This document shows, piece after piece, positions 15,471 through 24,219 of a stretch of 64,000 bases of DNA. The position numbers and the translations under genes are program-made. The notes under the pieces were generated by a model that saw nothing but the letters and a program-made list of their open reading frames with translations, did not search any database and was not told where the DNA came from. This DNA comes from Mycobacterium sp. Root265 (GTDB lineage: Bacteria; Actinomycetota; Actinomycetes; Mycobacteriales; Mycobacteriaceae): assembly GCF_001428895.1 (NCBI RefSeq), contig NZ_LMJA01000028.1:308638-372637 (forward strand), in the 5' to 3' direction. Numbering within the stretch: position 1 is the stretch's first letter; each line of letters opens with the position of its first letter.

Positions 15471-17102
15471 TCAGTCCTTTCCCGTGGTGAGCGTGTGCGA
15501 ATCATCGATCCAGGTGTCGTAGAACCACGGCACCGAGTTGGCGGCGTTCGCGAATCCCTGAACGCGCGGCGCCACCGCGAAGATCTGGGTGTCTTCGAGC
15601 AACGGCACCGAGTAGGCGTTGTCGATGACGTAGTTGTTGTACTCCTGCAGCAGCTTCAGCCGTTGCTGCGGATCGGTCGCCGAGATCTGGGCATCCAGCA
15701 GCCGGTCGATGGCGGGATCGGCACCGTCGAGCGCGTAGAGGTCACCGCCCTTGCTGCCGTAGTTCTGCCACAGCCTGACGGGGTCGGCTGTCGGCCAGCC
15801 GTTGCGCCGCAGCCCCACCGAGTCCTCGATGCTGGCCGTGGGGTAGTTGGCGAAATCGGTCTGGCGGATCACGAGCCGGATCCCGATGCGCTTGAGCTGG
15901 CGCTGGATCAACTCGTACATCGGTTTGGCGGTGTGGTCGTAGACGTCGACATAGATCAGTGCCGACAGCTGCTCACCGTTCTTGACGCGGTAGCCCTCGC
16001 CGTCGGTCTGGGTCCAGCCCGACGCCTCCAGCCGCCGGACCGCTTCTTTGGGGTCATAACGGACGGCATCGCTGCGGTCGGTGTAGCCCGGGAAATTCTT
16101 GGTCACGATGTTCTGGGCCGGCTGCCAGTGCTCGGTGTACAGCGTGCGCAAGATCTCGTTGCGGTCGATGCCGAACCCGATGGCCTTGCGGACGTTGACA
16201 TCGGCCATGAACGGCGCGCTCTGCCGGACGTCGAGGGTGTTGGCCAGGCCCGGGGTGCGCAACCCGCGCACGTCGAATCCTTCGCGGTCCAGCAGCCGTT
16301 CGTCGGGCGGTTGGGCGTAGCGGATGGCGTCGGCCTGCCCGGCCCGCAGCGCCCCGACCCGGACGCTGTCCTCGGTCACCGGGATGACGGTGATGCTGTC
16401 CAGATAGGCCTCACCCTGATGCGGCGCGGTGGCCGGGGCCCAGTCGTAGCCCCGCCGCTTGGCGAGCACGATCTGCTTGTCCGGGATCTGGGACTCCGCG
16501 TAGAACGGTCCGGAACCGATGAGATTCGTGACGACAGACTGGGTTTCCTTACTGGCATCAATGGTGGCGTCGGCGACCAGGCCCGCGGTGTTCAGCGAGA
16601 GCACTGCGATGAACGGCGCATACGGTTCGGGGAGCGTCACCCGCACGGTGCGGCGTTCGTTGTCCGCGGTAACCAAGGCGATCTTGGGGAAGTAGCTGTT
16701 GCGGGTGATGCCCTTCTCTTTGTCGCCGTTGGCCTGCCATTGCAGGTTGCGGCGCACCGATTCGGCGTCCAGGGGTTGGCCGTTGCTGTAGGTCACTCCG
16801 TCGCGGATGGTGAACTCGTACACCAGATGGGCATTGTCGACCGTCCACTTCTCGGCGATCCACGGCACGTAGTCGAAGGTCTTGGGGTCCTGGTAGACCA
16901 GCCGGTCCAGCATCTGGTCCTTCAGCAGGCTGTTCTGCCAGTAACTGACCTGGATCTGCAGCGCGGCCGGCGCTTCGGCGTCCAGATACGTCAGGTGGCC
17001 GCCGCGTGCACCGTCACCGGCCTGCGGTGCGGGCTCCCCGGTACTGCACGAGGTGAGCAGGGCGGCAAGCAGAACGACGGCCGTGCGCCGCAGGCCGGTC
17101 AT
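15471..17102 (-). CDS. ABC transporter substrate-binding lipoprotein (family 5, peptide/nickel type)
   Basis: A 543-residue extracytoplasmic solute-binding protein. It begins with a lipoprotein signal: positive N-terminus, hydrophobic core and the lipobox LLTSC with Cys19. The mature part has the SBP_bac_5 layout, with IRDGVTYSNGQPLDAESV (about residues 97-115) typical of DppA/OppA-like proteins, and NVRKAIGFGIDRNEI (about 303). It would catch a small ligand outside the membrane and pass it to the two permeases encoded upstream. Family 5 proteins bind peptides, nickel, glutathione and other small molecules, so the ligand is open. ATGA overlap with the ATPase gene. Confidence 0.93.
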   Translation of the reverse strand: MTGLRRTAVVLLAALLTSCSTGEPAPQAGDGARGGHLTYLDAEAPAALQIQVSYWQNSLLKDQMLDRLVYQDPKTFDYVPWIAEKWTVDNAHLVYEFTIRDGVTYSNGQPLDAESVRRNLQWQANGDKEKGITRNSYFPKIALVTADNERRTVRVTLPEPYAPFIAVLSLNTAGLVADATIDASKETQSVVTNLIGSGPFYAESQIPDKQIVLAKRRGYDWAPATAPHQGEAYLDSITVIPVTEDSVRVGALRAGQADAIRYAQPPDERLLDREGFDVRGLRTPGLANTLDVRQSAPFMADVNVRKAIGFGIDRNEILRTLYTEHWQPAQNIVTKNFPGYTDRSDAVRYDPKEAVRRLEASGWTQTDGEGYRVKNGEQLSALIYVDVYDHTAKPMYELIQRQLKRIGIRLVIRQTDFANYPTASIEDSVGLRRNGWPTADPVRLWQNYGSKGGDLYALDGADPAIDRLLDAQISATDPQQRLKLLQEYNNYVIDNAYSVPLLEDTQIFAVAPRVQGFANAANSVPWFYDTWIDDSHTLTTGKD

Positions 17103-18703
17103 GCGGCCCGGGCCGGTGCGCCCGGCACCGCGTCGAGCAGGCGCTGCGTGTACGGCGCGGACGGTGCGGCGAACACCCGCGAGACCGGTCCGGTCTCCAC
17201 CAGGCGTCCGTGCTCGAGCACGCTGACCTGATCGGCGATCTGACGGACCAGGCTCAGGTCATGCGAGATGAACAGATAGGTCAGGGCGAGCTCGCGTTGC
17301 AGCTCGATGAGCAGATCCACCACTTGCGCCTGCACGGTGACGTCGAGCGCGGAGGTGGGTTCGTCGAGTACCAGGATGGGCGGGCTGAGCACCAGCGCCC
17401 GGGCCAGCACGACCCGCTGGCGTTGCCCGCCGGAGATCTCGCCCGGCTTGCGCTCGGCGAGTCCCGCAGGCAGCCCGACCCGGTCGAGCGCCTGGGTGAC
17501 CTCGCGGCGGCGATCCCGCCGGGAGCCGATGCGGTTGATCCGCAACGGTTCTGCGATGGCCTCCTCGATGGTGAACCGAGGGTCCAACGAGGCCAGCGGA
17601 TTCTGATGCACCATCTGCAGGACGCGGGCCTGTGCGCGCTGCCGGTCCCGGTCCAGCGCGCGATGCGGTTCCCGGACGACGCCGTCGACGCGCACCTGGC
17701 CGGCGTCGAAGGCGGTCAGACCGGCGAGCACCCGGGCCGCGGTGGTCTTTCCCGAACCCGATTCACCGACGAGTGCGTGGATGGTGGCGCGCTGGACCTC
17801 CAGGGAGACCCCGTCCAGCACCGGGGTGTCGCCGTAGCGTTTCACCAGATCGGTCACCTGCAGTATCGGTTTGCCATCGGGCGCCTCGGTGGCCCGCGCG
17901 TACTTGTCGGGGGACAGTGCGGGCGCGTCGGCGATGAGCTGGCGGGTGTACTCGGCCTGCGGGTTGATCAGCACCGTCGTCGTCGGTCCGGCCTCACGGA
18001 CGTGACCCTCGTGCAGCACGACCACGCTGTCGCTGTGGTGTTCGGCCAGCGCGAGATCGTGGGTGATGAACACGACGCCGAGGCCGCGGTCCCGGCGCAG
18101 GTCATCCAACAGATCGAGGATCCGTTGCTGGACAGTGACATCGAGGGCAGAGGTCGGTTCATCGGCGATCAGCAGCGCCGGGTCACCCGCTATCGCGATG
18201 GCGATGAGGACGCGTTGCAGCTGGCCGCCCGAAAGCTGATGGGGGTAGTCCTCGGCGCGGCGCGCGGGTTCCTTGATGCCCACGGTGTCGAGCAGCTCGA
18301 CCGCCCGCCGGCGGGCCGCCTGCCTGCCGGCAAGGCGGTGCACGATCAGCACCTCGGCCACCTGATCGCCGACCTTCTTCAGTGGGTCGAGGGAACCGAG
18401 CGGATCCTGCGGCACGAAACCGATGGAGGTGCCGCGCAGTTCGCGCCATTCGCCCGGGGACAGTCCGGTGACCTCGGCACCGGCGATCGAGATGTGGCCC
18501 GCGGTGACGCGTCCGTTCTCGGGCAGCAGACCCTGGACGGCGCGGGCGATGGTGGACTTGCCCGACCCGGACTGACCGACCACGGCGACCACCCGGCCCT
18601 GCTCGACCTCCAGGGATACGTCCCGGACCACCGGGCGTACACCGGACCGGGTGGTGTACTCGATGTCGAGCCCGGAAACCGACAGCAATATAGGCGAACT
18701 CAT
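17099..18703 (-). CDS. ABC transporter ATP-binding protein, fused two-domain (DppD-DppF type)
   Basis: A 534-residue ATPase made of two complete nucleotide-binding domains in one chain. Domain 1 has Walker A GQSGSGKST (43-51), signature LSGGQLQR and Walker B LLIADEPTSALD. Domain 2 has Walker A GESGSGKTT (about 305), signature ISGGQRQR and ILVLDEPTSALD. Peptide-type importers usually encode these as two genes; fusion is common in actinobacteria. It energises import through the two permeases. Its start is 1 bp from the DppC-like gene end, and its stop overlaps the binding-protein gene (ATGA), so it is co-translated with both. Confidence 0.95.
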   Translation of the reverse strand: MSSPILLSVSGLDIEYTTRSGVRPVVRDVSLEVEQGRVVAVVGQSGSGKSTIARAVQGLLPENGRVTAGHISIAGAEVTGLSPGEWRELRGTSIGFVPQDPLGSLDPLKKVGDQVAEVLIVHRLAGRQAARRRAVELLDTVGIKEPARRAEDYPHQLSGGQLQRVLIAIAIAGDPALLIADEPTSALDVTVQQRILDLLDDLRRDRGLGVVFITHDLALAEHHSDSVVVLHEGHVREAGPTTTVLINPQAEYTRQLIADAPALSPDKYARATEAPDGKPILQVTDLVKRYGDTPVLDGVSLEVQRATIHALVGESGSGKTTAARVLAGLTAFDAGQVRVDGVVREPHRALDRDRQRAQARVLQMVHQNPLASLDPRFTIEEAIAEPLRINRIGSRRDRRREVTQALDRVGLPAGLAERKPGEISGGQRQRVVLARALVLSPPILVLDEPTSALDVTVQAQVVDLLIELQRELALTYLFISHDLSLVRQIADQVSVLEHGRLVETGPVSRVFAAPSAPYTQRLLDAVPGAPARAA

Positions 18704-18704
18704 G

Positions 18705-19553
18705 TCAACCGACCTTCTTTCGGATGAGTTGGGCGAGCCGGGACAGACTCATCACCGTCAGCACGATGGCCACCGCCGGGAAGTAGACCAGGCCGGGTGC
18801 AGAGTTGATGTAGTTGCGGCCCTCGGAGATCAGCAGTCCCCATTCGGGATCCGGCGGCTGCGCGCCGTAACCGAGGAAGCTCAGCGACGCGATGGCCAGG
18901 ATGGCGGTCCCGAACTGCAGGGCCGCCAGCGACAGCACCGCGGAGTAGGAGTTGGGCAACACGTGACGGAACAGCAACGTCAGGTGGCTGGCGCCGAGGT
19001 GTTCGCTGGCCTCGACGAAGGGCAGGTTGCGGGTGGCGAGTACCTCGGAGCGGGCCAGCCGGGCGAACACCGCGATGGAGGAAACCCCTACGGCGATGGC
19101 GGCATTCACGGTGCCGAACCCCAGCGCGACGATGATGGTGATGGACAGCAGCAGGGTGGGGATGGACAGCAGCACGTCGATGATCCGGCTGATGATGCTG
19201 TCGGTGGCCCGGCCGAAGTACGCCGCGAGCAGGCCGAGGATCGTTCCGGCCAGCAACCCGATGATGACCGCGATGAACGAGCCGGCGATGGTGGCGGCGG
19301 TTCCCGCGATGACTCTGCTGAGCAGGTCGCGGCCGATGTAGTCGGTGCCGAACGGGTGCGCCAGGGTGGGCCCGGCCAGCGGCAGCGCCGGGTTCTCCTG
19401 CAGCGGGTCGTAGGGCGCGATGGTGCCCGGCGCGATGATCATCGCGGCGACCAGCAGCAGGAACAGGATCGGCGGGACATCCCACACACTCAGGCGCAGC
19501 CGCTGCGGAATGCGGGAGGTCTGCGGTGCGGGCAGCGCTTCGACGACGGTCAT
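18705..19553 (-). CDS. ABC transporter permease (DppC-like)
   Basis: A 282-residue integral membrane protein with about six hydrophobic segments, the first at residues 24-45 (VPPILFLLLVAAMIIAP). The N-terminal part HPFGTDYIGRDLLSRVIAGT is the conserved DppC/OppC region before helix 2. The coupling-helix region, the EAA-like loop, is visible around EASEHLGASHLTLLFRHVLP (about 192-211). The start ATG at 19553 overlaps the DppB-like stop codon in ATGA. It pairs with the DppB-like permease to form the import channel. Confidence 0.93.
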   Translation of the reverse strand: MTVVEALPAPQTSRIPQRLRLSVWDVPPILFLLLVAAMIIAPGTIAPYDPLQENPALPLAGPTLAHPFGTDYIGRDLLSRVIAGTAATIAGSFIAVIIGLLAGTILGLLAAYFGRATDSIISRIIDVLLSIPTLLLSITIIVALGFGTVNAAIAVGVSSIAVFARLARSEVLATRNLPFVEASEHLGASHLTLLFRHVLPNSYSAVLSLAALQFGTAILAIASLSFLGYGAQPPDPEWGLLISEGRNYINSAPGLVYFPAVAIVLTVMSLSRLAQLIRKKVG

Positions 19554-20503
19554 GCCGGTACCACCTGGCTCTTGGTTGCCGTGCCGATGCGCGGGTCGAT
19601 CAGCGGATAGAGCACATCGACGATGAGGTTGATCAGGACGAACGTCACCGACACGGTGATGACGACCGCCTGGATGATGGGAGTGTCCTGATTGCGGACC
19701 GCGGTCTCGGTGAGGTAGCCGATCCCGGTGCGGTTGAAGATCGTCTCGGTGATGACCGAGCCCGCGAGCAGTTCCCCGACCGTGATCGCCACGATGGTGA
19801 GGGTGGGAATCGATCCGTTCTTCAGCAGATGGCCGAAGACGATCCGGTTCTCGCTCAGCCCTTTTGCCCGCAGCACCTCGACGTAGGGTTGTCCTGCGGC
19901 ATTGCTCAACCCCTGTATCAGGACCTGGGCTATCGGTGCGGCCACCGGCAGGGCCAGCGGTATCGCGGCCAGCAGTGTCGAACTGAACCCCTCGTCGCGG
20001 ACCGCCGACACCCAGCCGAGACTGAACGAGAAAAGCTGTAGGGCAATGAGGCCGGTGACGAACACCGGGATCGACAAGAACGCCGGCGGAATCGAGCGGG
20101 CCACTTCGCGTGCTGCGGGCCACGGTGCGAAGACCGCTGCCAGCGCGATGGCCAGACCGAGCGCGGCGGCGAGCACGAACGCCACCCCGGCCAGCGCGGC
20201 CGTGGAGGGCAGGGCGTGGGCCAGCAGCTCGGACACCGGCTGGCCGCTGTTGAGCGAATAGCCGAGATCGCCTGTGAACAAACGCTGTACCGACACACCG
20301 AACTGGACGATCGCCGGTTCACTGAGACGGTAGTAGTCCCGCAGGACCTGCGCGTCCTCTTCGGAGATGGGGTTCTCCGGATTGGATATCTGTTGCTCGA
20401 TCGGGTCGCCTGGAAGCACGTTCAGCACGAAAAACACTGCCGTGTAGGCCAGCACGATCACCACGATCGACTGTGCGATGCGGTGCAGCGTTGTGTTCAA
20501 CAC
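19550..20503 (-). CDS. ABC transporter permease (DppB-like), first gene of operon
   Basis: A 317-residue membrane protein of the DppB/OppB family. It has the N-terminal segment IAQSIVVIVLAYTAVFFVLNVLPGDPI, the EAA-like loop around YVEVLRAKGLSENRIVFGHLLKN (about 202-224) and a C-terminal helix before RIGTATKSQ. It heads an operon in the order DppB, DppC, fused ATPase, binding protein and ACAD-like enzyme. The start is GTG at 20503, or TTG one codon on. No strong SD is visible, so the exact start is uncertain. The promoter must be in the 177-bp divergent gap upstream. Confidence 0.92.
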   Translation of the reverse strand: MLNTTLHRIAQSIVVIVLAYTAVFFVLNVLPGDPIEQQISNPENPISEEDAQVLRDYYRLSEPAIVQFGVSVQRLFTGDLGYSLNSGQPVSELLAHALPSTAALAGVAFVLAAALGLAIALAAVFAPWPAAREVARSIPPAFLSIPVFVTGLIALQLFSFSLGWVSAVRDEGFSSTLLAAIPLALPVAAPIAQVLIQGLSNAAGQPYVEVLRAKGLSENRIVFGHLLKNGSIPTLTIVAITVGELLAGSVITETIFNRTGIGYLTETAVRNQDTPIIQAVVITVSVTFVLINLIVDVLYPLIDPRIGTATKSQVVPA

Positions 20504-20680
20504 CCTGAGGAAGTTATGCCGCCCGCAGCCCGGTGACCACCATTCGGCCCTTAAGGAACATTAAGCCGACACTTCACCTGTACTTAACTGTTGTCCGAGC
20601 ACGCATTGACCCGTCATGCATTTGGAGTTGCCGTGAGCGCAACCGTTGTCTGAACCACGTCGCGACGTAGCGTCGAAGGC
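20504..20680. promoter_or_regulatory. Divergent transporter / LLM intergenic region
   Basis: This 177-bp gap separates the transporter operon (minus strand) from two LLM genes (plus strand). It contains CCTTAAGG (20549-20556) and then TTAAGCCGA (20561-20569), the same 9-mer as in the LysR/TauD promoter region. AT-rich tracts near 20580-20590 may hold promoter elements. No gene is visible. Confidence 0.45.
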
Positions 20681-21652
20681 ATGGCTGTCGCACTATCGGT
20701 CGGGGTGGAGGTGGTCGGCGACGGGGTCGCCGACCGCAGGGTGGGAGCCGAAGCGCCGGCCCGCGGAATTGCCGGGCTGGCCCGGCGACTGGAGTCCGCG
20801 GGGGTGGGCTACTGGGTGATCGGTGCCGAACGGGGTGAGTCGACCCACGCCGGCACGGTGACCCTGGATCCGTCGCTCGTCGCGACGATCGCGGCCCGGC
20901 ACAGCACCCGGCTGGGCCTGGTGGTGTCGGCGGCGGGACACCGCGACCATCCCTACAACCTGGCCCGCCGGCTGATATCGGTGGACCACGCGGCCCAGGG
21001 CCGGGTCGGCTGGCTGGCACTCGATTTCGATCACAGCATCGCCCTCAACGCCGCCAGCGACACTTGGACGGGCGCCGCCCTCGATGCCACGCACACCGAC
21101 GACGCGGTACACGCCGTCCGGACGCTCTGGCGGACATGGCCTTTGGAATCCGTGCTCGGCGACACGGCGGCGGGCGTGTTCGCCGACGTGACGCAGATCC
21201 GGCGCGCCGACGTGCGCGGTGGATACGCGATCACCGGACCACTGAACGTTCCGGGTTCGGTCCAGGGCGATCTGCCGGTCTGGCGTCAGGCCGCCCGGGG
21301 CGGCGCTGTCGCACCGTCGGGGGCGGACCTTGTGGTGGTCGAGGACCGCGAACCAGTACCGGACGGCACCCCGGTCGTGATCAGGGTGCGGGCACTGCAC
21401 TCGATCGCGGCGACGCTCGACCGGATCGCCGGTATCCCGGCGGCACAGGGTGTGCTGCTGCGGGTGGCTCCGCATGTGTTCGACCATGTGCTGGACCGGG
21501 TGTTACCCGCGGCGCGGCGCCGCGGTGTGATCGGTGGCCCGGGGGAGGGCACGCTGCGTCAGCGGCTGCGTCTCCCGGTCCCGGACAGTCCGGATCTGTC
21601 CGGGCACGCAGCTGTTTTCGATGCCGTTCCGAACCCGGGCGGCCGATTGTGA
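20681..21652 (+). CDS. Shortened LLM-family protein (possibly non-catalytic)
   Basis: A 323-residue luciferase-like protein about 120 residues shorter than its long-form paralogs. Family traces are RLGLVVSAAGHRDHPYNLARRLISVDHAAQGRVGW (about 76-110), GPLNVPGSVQGDLPVWRQA in place of the NIPRSPQGYPLLVQAG block, and a C-terminal HVLDRVLPAARRRGVIGG. The WNVVT segment reads WLALDF and the central section between the two halves of the barrel is missing. It may be a divergent enzyme or a decayed partner of the next LLM gene, with which it overlaps by 1 bp (TGATG). The frame is intact with no stop, so it is kept as a gene. Confidence 0.8.
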   Translation: MAVALSVGVEVVGDGVADRRVGAEAPARGIAGLARRLESAGVGYWVIGAERGESTHAGTVTLDPSLVATIAARHSTRLGLVVSAAGHRDHPYNLARRLISVDHAAQGRVGWLALDFDHSIALNAASDTWTGAALDATHTDDAVHAVRTLWRTWPLESVLGDTAAGVFADVTQIRRADVRGGYAITGPLNVPGSVQGDLPVWRQAARGGAVAPSGADLVVVEDREPVPDGTPVVIRVRALHSIAATLDRIAGIPAAQGVLLRVAPHVFDHVLDRVLPAARRRGVIGGPGEGTLRQRLRLPVPDSPDLSGHAAVFDAVPNPGGRL

Positions 21653-22977
21653 TGGGGCGCAGACTGATGGGCTTGACCGACAACCTGATCCTCAACGTCA
21701 ATGTGCTCAATGTCGGGATCCACACCGGTTCCTGGCAACTCAGCAGCGAAGCGCCCACCGCGTTCGCCGATCCGGGCTACTACGTCCGGATGGCCAAGAT
21801 CGCCGAACGCGGGCTGCTCGACGCACTGTTCCTGGCCGACGGTCCCGCGTTGCGCGAGCATCCCGCGCTGCGGCCGTCGCAGGCGTTGGAACCGAGTGTC
21901 ATCCTGGCGTCGGTGGCGGCCGAGACCGAGCACCTCGGGCTGATCGGCACGTTGTCGTCGACCTTCAACGATCCGGTGGAACTCGCGCACCGCCTGCTCG
22001 GGCTGGATCAGCTGTCGCAGGGCCGGTGCGCCTGGAACGTGGTCACCACCTACTCGCTGCCCGCCGGGGGCAACTTCGGGCTGGCCGACTACCCGGACCG
22101 GCCGACCAGGTACCGGCGCGCCGCCGAGTTCGTGGATGTGGTGCGGGCACTGTGGCAGGACGCCGCCGACGCCGGTGCCCGCGGAATCGACCATCAGGGT
22201 GAGTTCTTCACCGTGGTCGGTTCGCTGCCGCAAGGGCAGTCGCCGCAGGGATATCCGTTGCTGGTGCAGGCCGGTGGCTCACCGCAGGGTCGCGAACTGG
22301 CCGGCCGTGCCGCCGACGCGGTGTTCAGTGCGGAACTCGACCTGGGGGCGGGCGTGGAACACTACCGCCACGTCAAGGATGTCGCGGTGGCCACCGGTCG
22401 CCGGCGCAGCGATGTCAAGATCCTGCCGGGATTGATCACCACGATCGGCAGCACCACGGCCGAGGCACAGCGGCGCTACGAGCGGCAGAGCGCACTGTTG
22501 CCGGCGGGCCATGACATCGAGCGGTTGTCGCAGGTGCTCGGTGAGGATCTGTCCGGCTACGCCCTGGACGGGCCGGTGCCCGGGCACCTGCTCGGTGAGG
22601 TGCGGGATCCGGCGAAGTTCGGTGCCTCGCTGGGGTTCCGGGAGTCGGTGGTCCGGCTGGTCGAGAGCCGGGGTCTGACGCTGCGGGAGGCCATCCGTGA
22701 GTTCAGCGGTGCCGGGCACCGCGTCGTGGTCGGCACGCCCGTCGATGTCGCCGACGCCATCGAGCAGTGGTTCCTGGCCGGTGCTGCCGACGGATTCAAC
22801 CTGATGCCCGACGTGTTCCCGGACGGGCTGGAGATCTTTGTCGACGAGGTGGTGCCGATCCTGCAGGAGCGCGGCCTGTTCCGCACCGAGTACACCGAAT
22901 CGACCCTGCGGGAACGTTTCACCGGATATCCGCTCCCGACCGGGGCGCCGGCGTCGGCGCGGGCCCGGCCGGCGTGA
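21652..22977 (+). CDS. LLM class flavin-dependent monooxygenase (NtaA/SnaA/DszA-type), 441 aa
   Basis: Complete long-form luciferase-like monooxygenase. Marks: LNVNVLNVGIHTGSWQ at the N-terminus, AERGLLDALFLADGPALREH (51-70), SQGRCAWNVVTTYSLPAGGNFG (122-143), RYRRAAEFVDVVRALW, SPQGYPLLVQAGGSPQGREL, and a C-terminal PILQERGLFRTEYTESTLRERF. The start at 21652 overlaps the preceding stop codon; the ATG at 21667 is a possible alternative. With the short LLM gene it forms a two-gene operon divergent from the transporter, so import and oxidation are likely to be co-controlled. The substrate is not known. Confidence 0.9.
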   Translation: MGRRLMGLTDNLILNVNVLNVGIHTGSWQLSSEAPTAFADPGYYVRMAKIAERGLLDALFLADGPALREHPALRPSQALEPSVILASVAAETEHLGLIGTLSSTFNDPVELAHRLLGLDQLSQGRCAWNVVTTYSLPAGGNFGLADYPDRPTRYRRAAEFVDVVRALWQDAADAGARGIDHQGEFFTVVGSLPQGQSPQGYPLLVQAGGSPQGRELAGRAADAVFSAELDLGAGVEHYRHVKDVAVATGRRRSDVKILPGLITTIGSTTAEAQRRYERQSALLPAGHDIERLSQVLGEDLSGYALDGPVPGHLLGEVRDPAKFGASLGFRESVVRLVESRGLTLREAIREFSGAGHRVVVGTPVDVADAIEQWFLAGAADGFNLMPDVFPDGLEIFVDEVVPILQERGLFRTEYTESTLRERFTGYPLPTGAPASARARPA

Positions 22978-22983
22978 CCGGTC

Positions 22984-24219
22984 TCAGCCGGCCAGCAGCA
23001 GGATGAGCTGGGACTGCAGCTCACCGCACAGGAAGCCGAGGGCGGCGCCCAGCACCACGATGATCCACTCGTCATCCTTGAAGGCCGGCCGAAGCAGGTT
23101 CTCGTAGGACAACGAGTCCAACCCGTCCATCTTCTCGACCATGACGTTCTCCAGGTCGAGCCGGCTGGCCGCGTATTCCTCGATGTAGGAGGAGGTTTCC
23201 GGGAGCTTCTCGATGATCGAGTTGGCGATCTGGACCTTCATCTCCTGGTACTGCCGGCCGCCGAGCACGTTGACCACCCGGCCCGCGAAGCCCATCTGGC
23301 TGTCGATGGTGCGACCGATCTCGGCCTGGATGATGTCGAAGAATTTGTCCGACATCGGGCCGGTCAGCAGGCTCTCCATGATGGCTTTCGGGGTGAAGAT
23401 CTCGCGGGCCATCAGTGCGGCGTAGCCGCGGATCACTTCCTTGCGGCGGGCCTGGAACACGCCCTGCCATTTGATGCCGAGGAAGATGTTCTTGCGTTCC
23501 AGCGGCCGGAAGATCATCTGCAGCGCAACCCAGTCGGTGAGGCCACCGGTGAGCAGACCGAACAGCGGCAGCGCGAGGTGCCAGCCGGTGACACCGAAGA
23601 CGAGCATTTGCACCACGCCGATGATGAACCCGAAGTAGAGCCCGGATTTGATCAGGAAGGAGAATGCCGGGCGCCCGATGTCCTCGAAAACCGCGTTGAG
23701 GGTGGCCTTGTCGCGCACCAGGTTGGTCACCACCATGTGCTTGATGTCGAAGATCTGGTCGACCTGACCGCGGAACTCCTCGAACATGCCGCGTGCCGCC
23801 GCAGGGATGCGGCCCTCGACATTGCTGACGATGAGGTCCTTGACCTGATCGGGGGTGGCTCGCCAGACCTGCGGCTGGAACGACATCATCATGGCGTTGA
23901 CGAGTTCCTCGGCGGCCTCGCGCAGGGGCTCGCCGAGTTCGTTGACGAGCTCGTCCGGATCGATCTTGTCGAACAGTTCTTCGGGTTTCAGGATCCCCGA
24001 GGTCAGCGAATCCACCGCGACCGCAGCCATTTTCGGGGCCCGCTTGGGTATCTGGCCCTGCCAGCCGAGATAGGGCTTGATGCCCTTGAATTCGACGGGA
24101 TAGAACATCATCTTCAGCGCGAGGATCTTGGTGATCCACCCGACGAAGGCCGCACCGAGCGGAATGGTGATGTACACCCACAGGGGATAGGAGAACGCGT
24201 TCTCCCATAGGTCGCTCAT
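22984..24219 (-). CDS. DUF445 family membrane protein
   Basis: A 411-residue protein with hydrophobic segments at the N-terminus (WVYITIPLGAAFVGWITKILALKMMF), in the middle (LYFGFIIGVVQMLVFGV and LALPLFGLLTGGLTDWVALQMIF) and at the C-terminus (WIIVVLGAALGFLCGELQSQLILL). Helical soluble stretches lie between them. The repeated pattern of glycine, threonine and asparagine/aspartate followed by ALKMMF or ALQMIF (near residues 30 and 224), each with a downstream KWQG/GWQG, is the DUF445 hallmark. The function of the family is not established. The start ATG at 24219 overlaps the Abi-alpha stop codon (ATGA) and has GGGAGG upstream. Confidence 0.9.
   Translation of the reverse strand: MSDLWENAFSYPLWVYITIPLGAAFVGWITKILALKMMFYPVEFKGIKPYLGWQGQIPKRAPKMAAVAVDSLTSGILKPEELFDKIDPDELVNELGEPLREAAEELVNAMMMSFQPQVWRATPDQVKDLIVSNVEGRIPAAARGMFEEFRGQVDQIFDIKHMVVTNLVRDKATLNAVFEDIGRPAFSFLIKSGLYFGFIIGVVQMLVFGVTGWHLALPLFGLLTGGLTDWVALQMIFRPLERKNIFLGIKWQGVFQARRKEVIRGYAALMAREIFTPKAIMESLLTGPMSDKFFDIIQAEIGRTIDSQMGFAGRVVNVLGGRQYQEMKVQIANSIIEKLPETSSYIEEYAASRLDLENVMVEKMDGLDSLSYENLLRPAFKDDEWIIVVLGAALGFLCGELQSQLILLLAG

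Noticed and set aside
15459-17231. A 590-codon open frame on the plus strand opposite the substrate-binding protein
   Set aside because: The opposite strand has a lipobox, family 5 motifs and operon junctions. The plus-strand frame has none.
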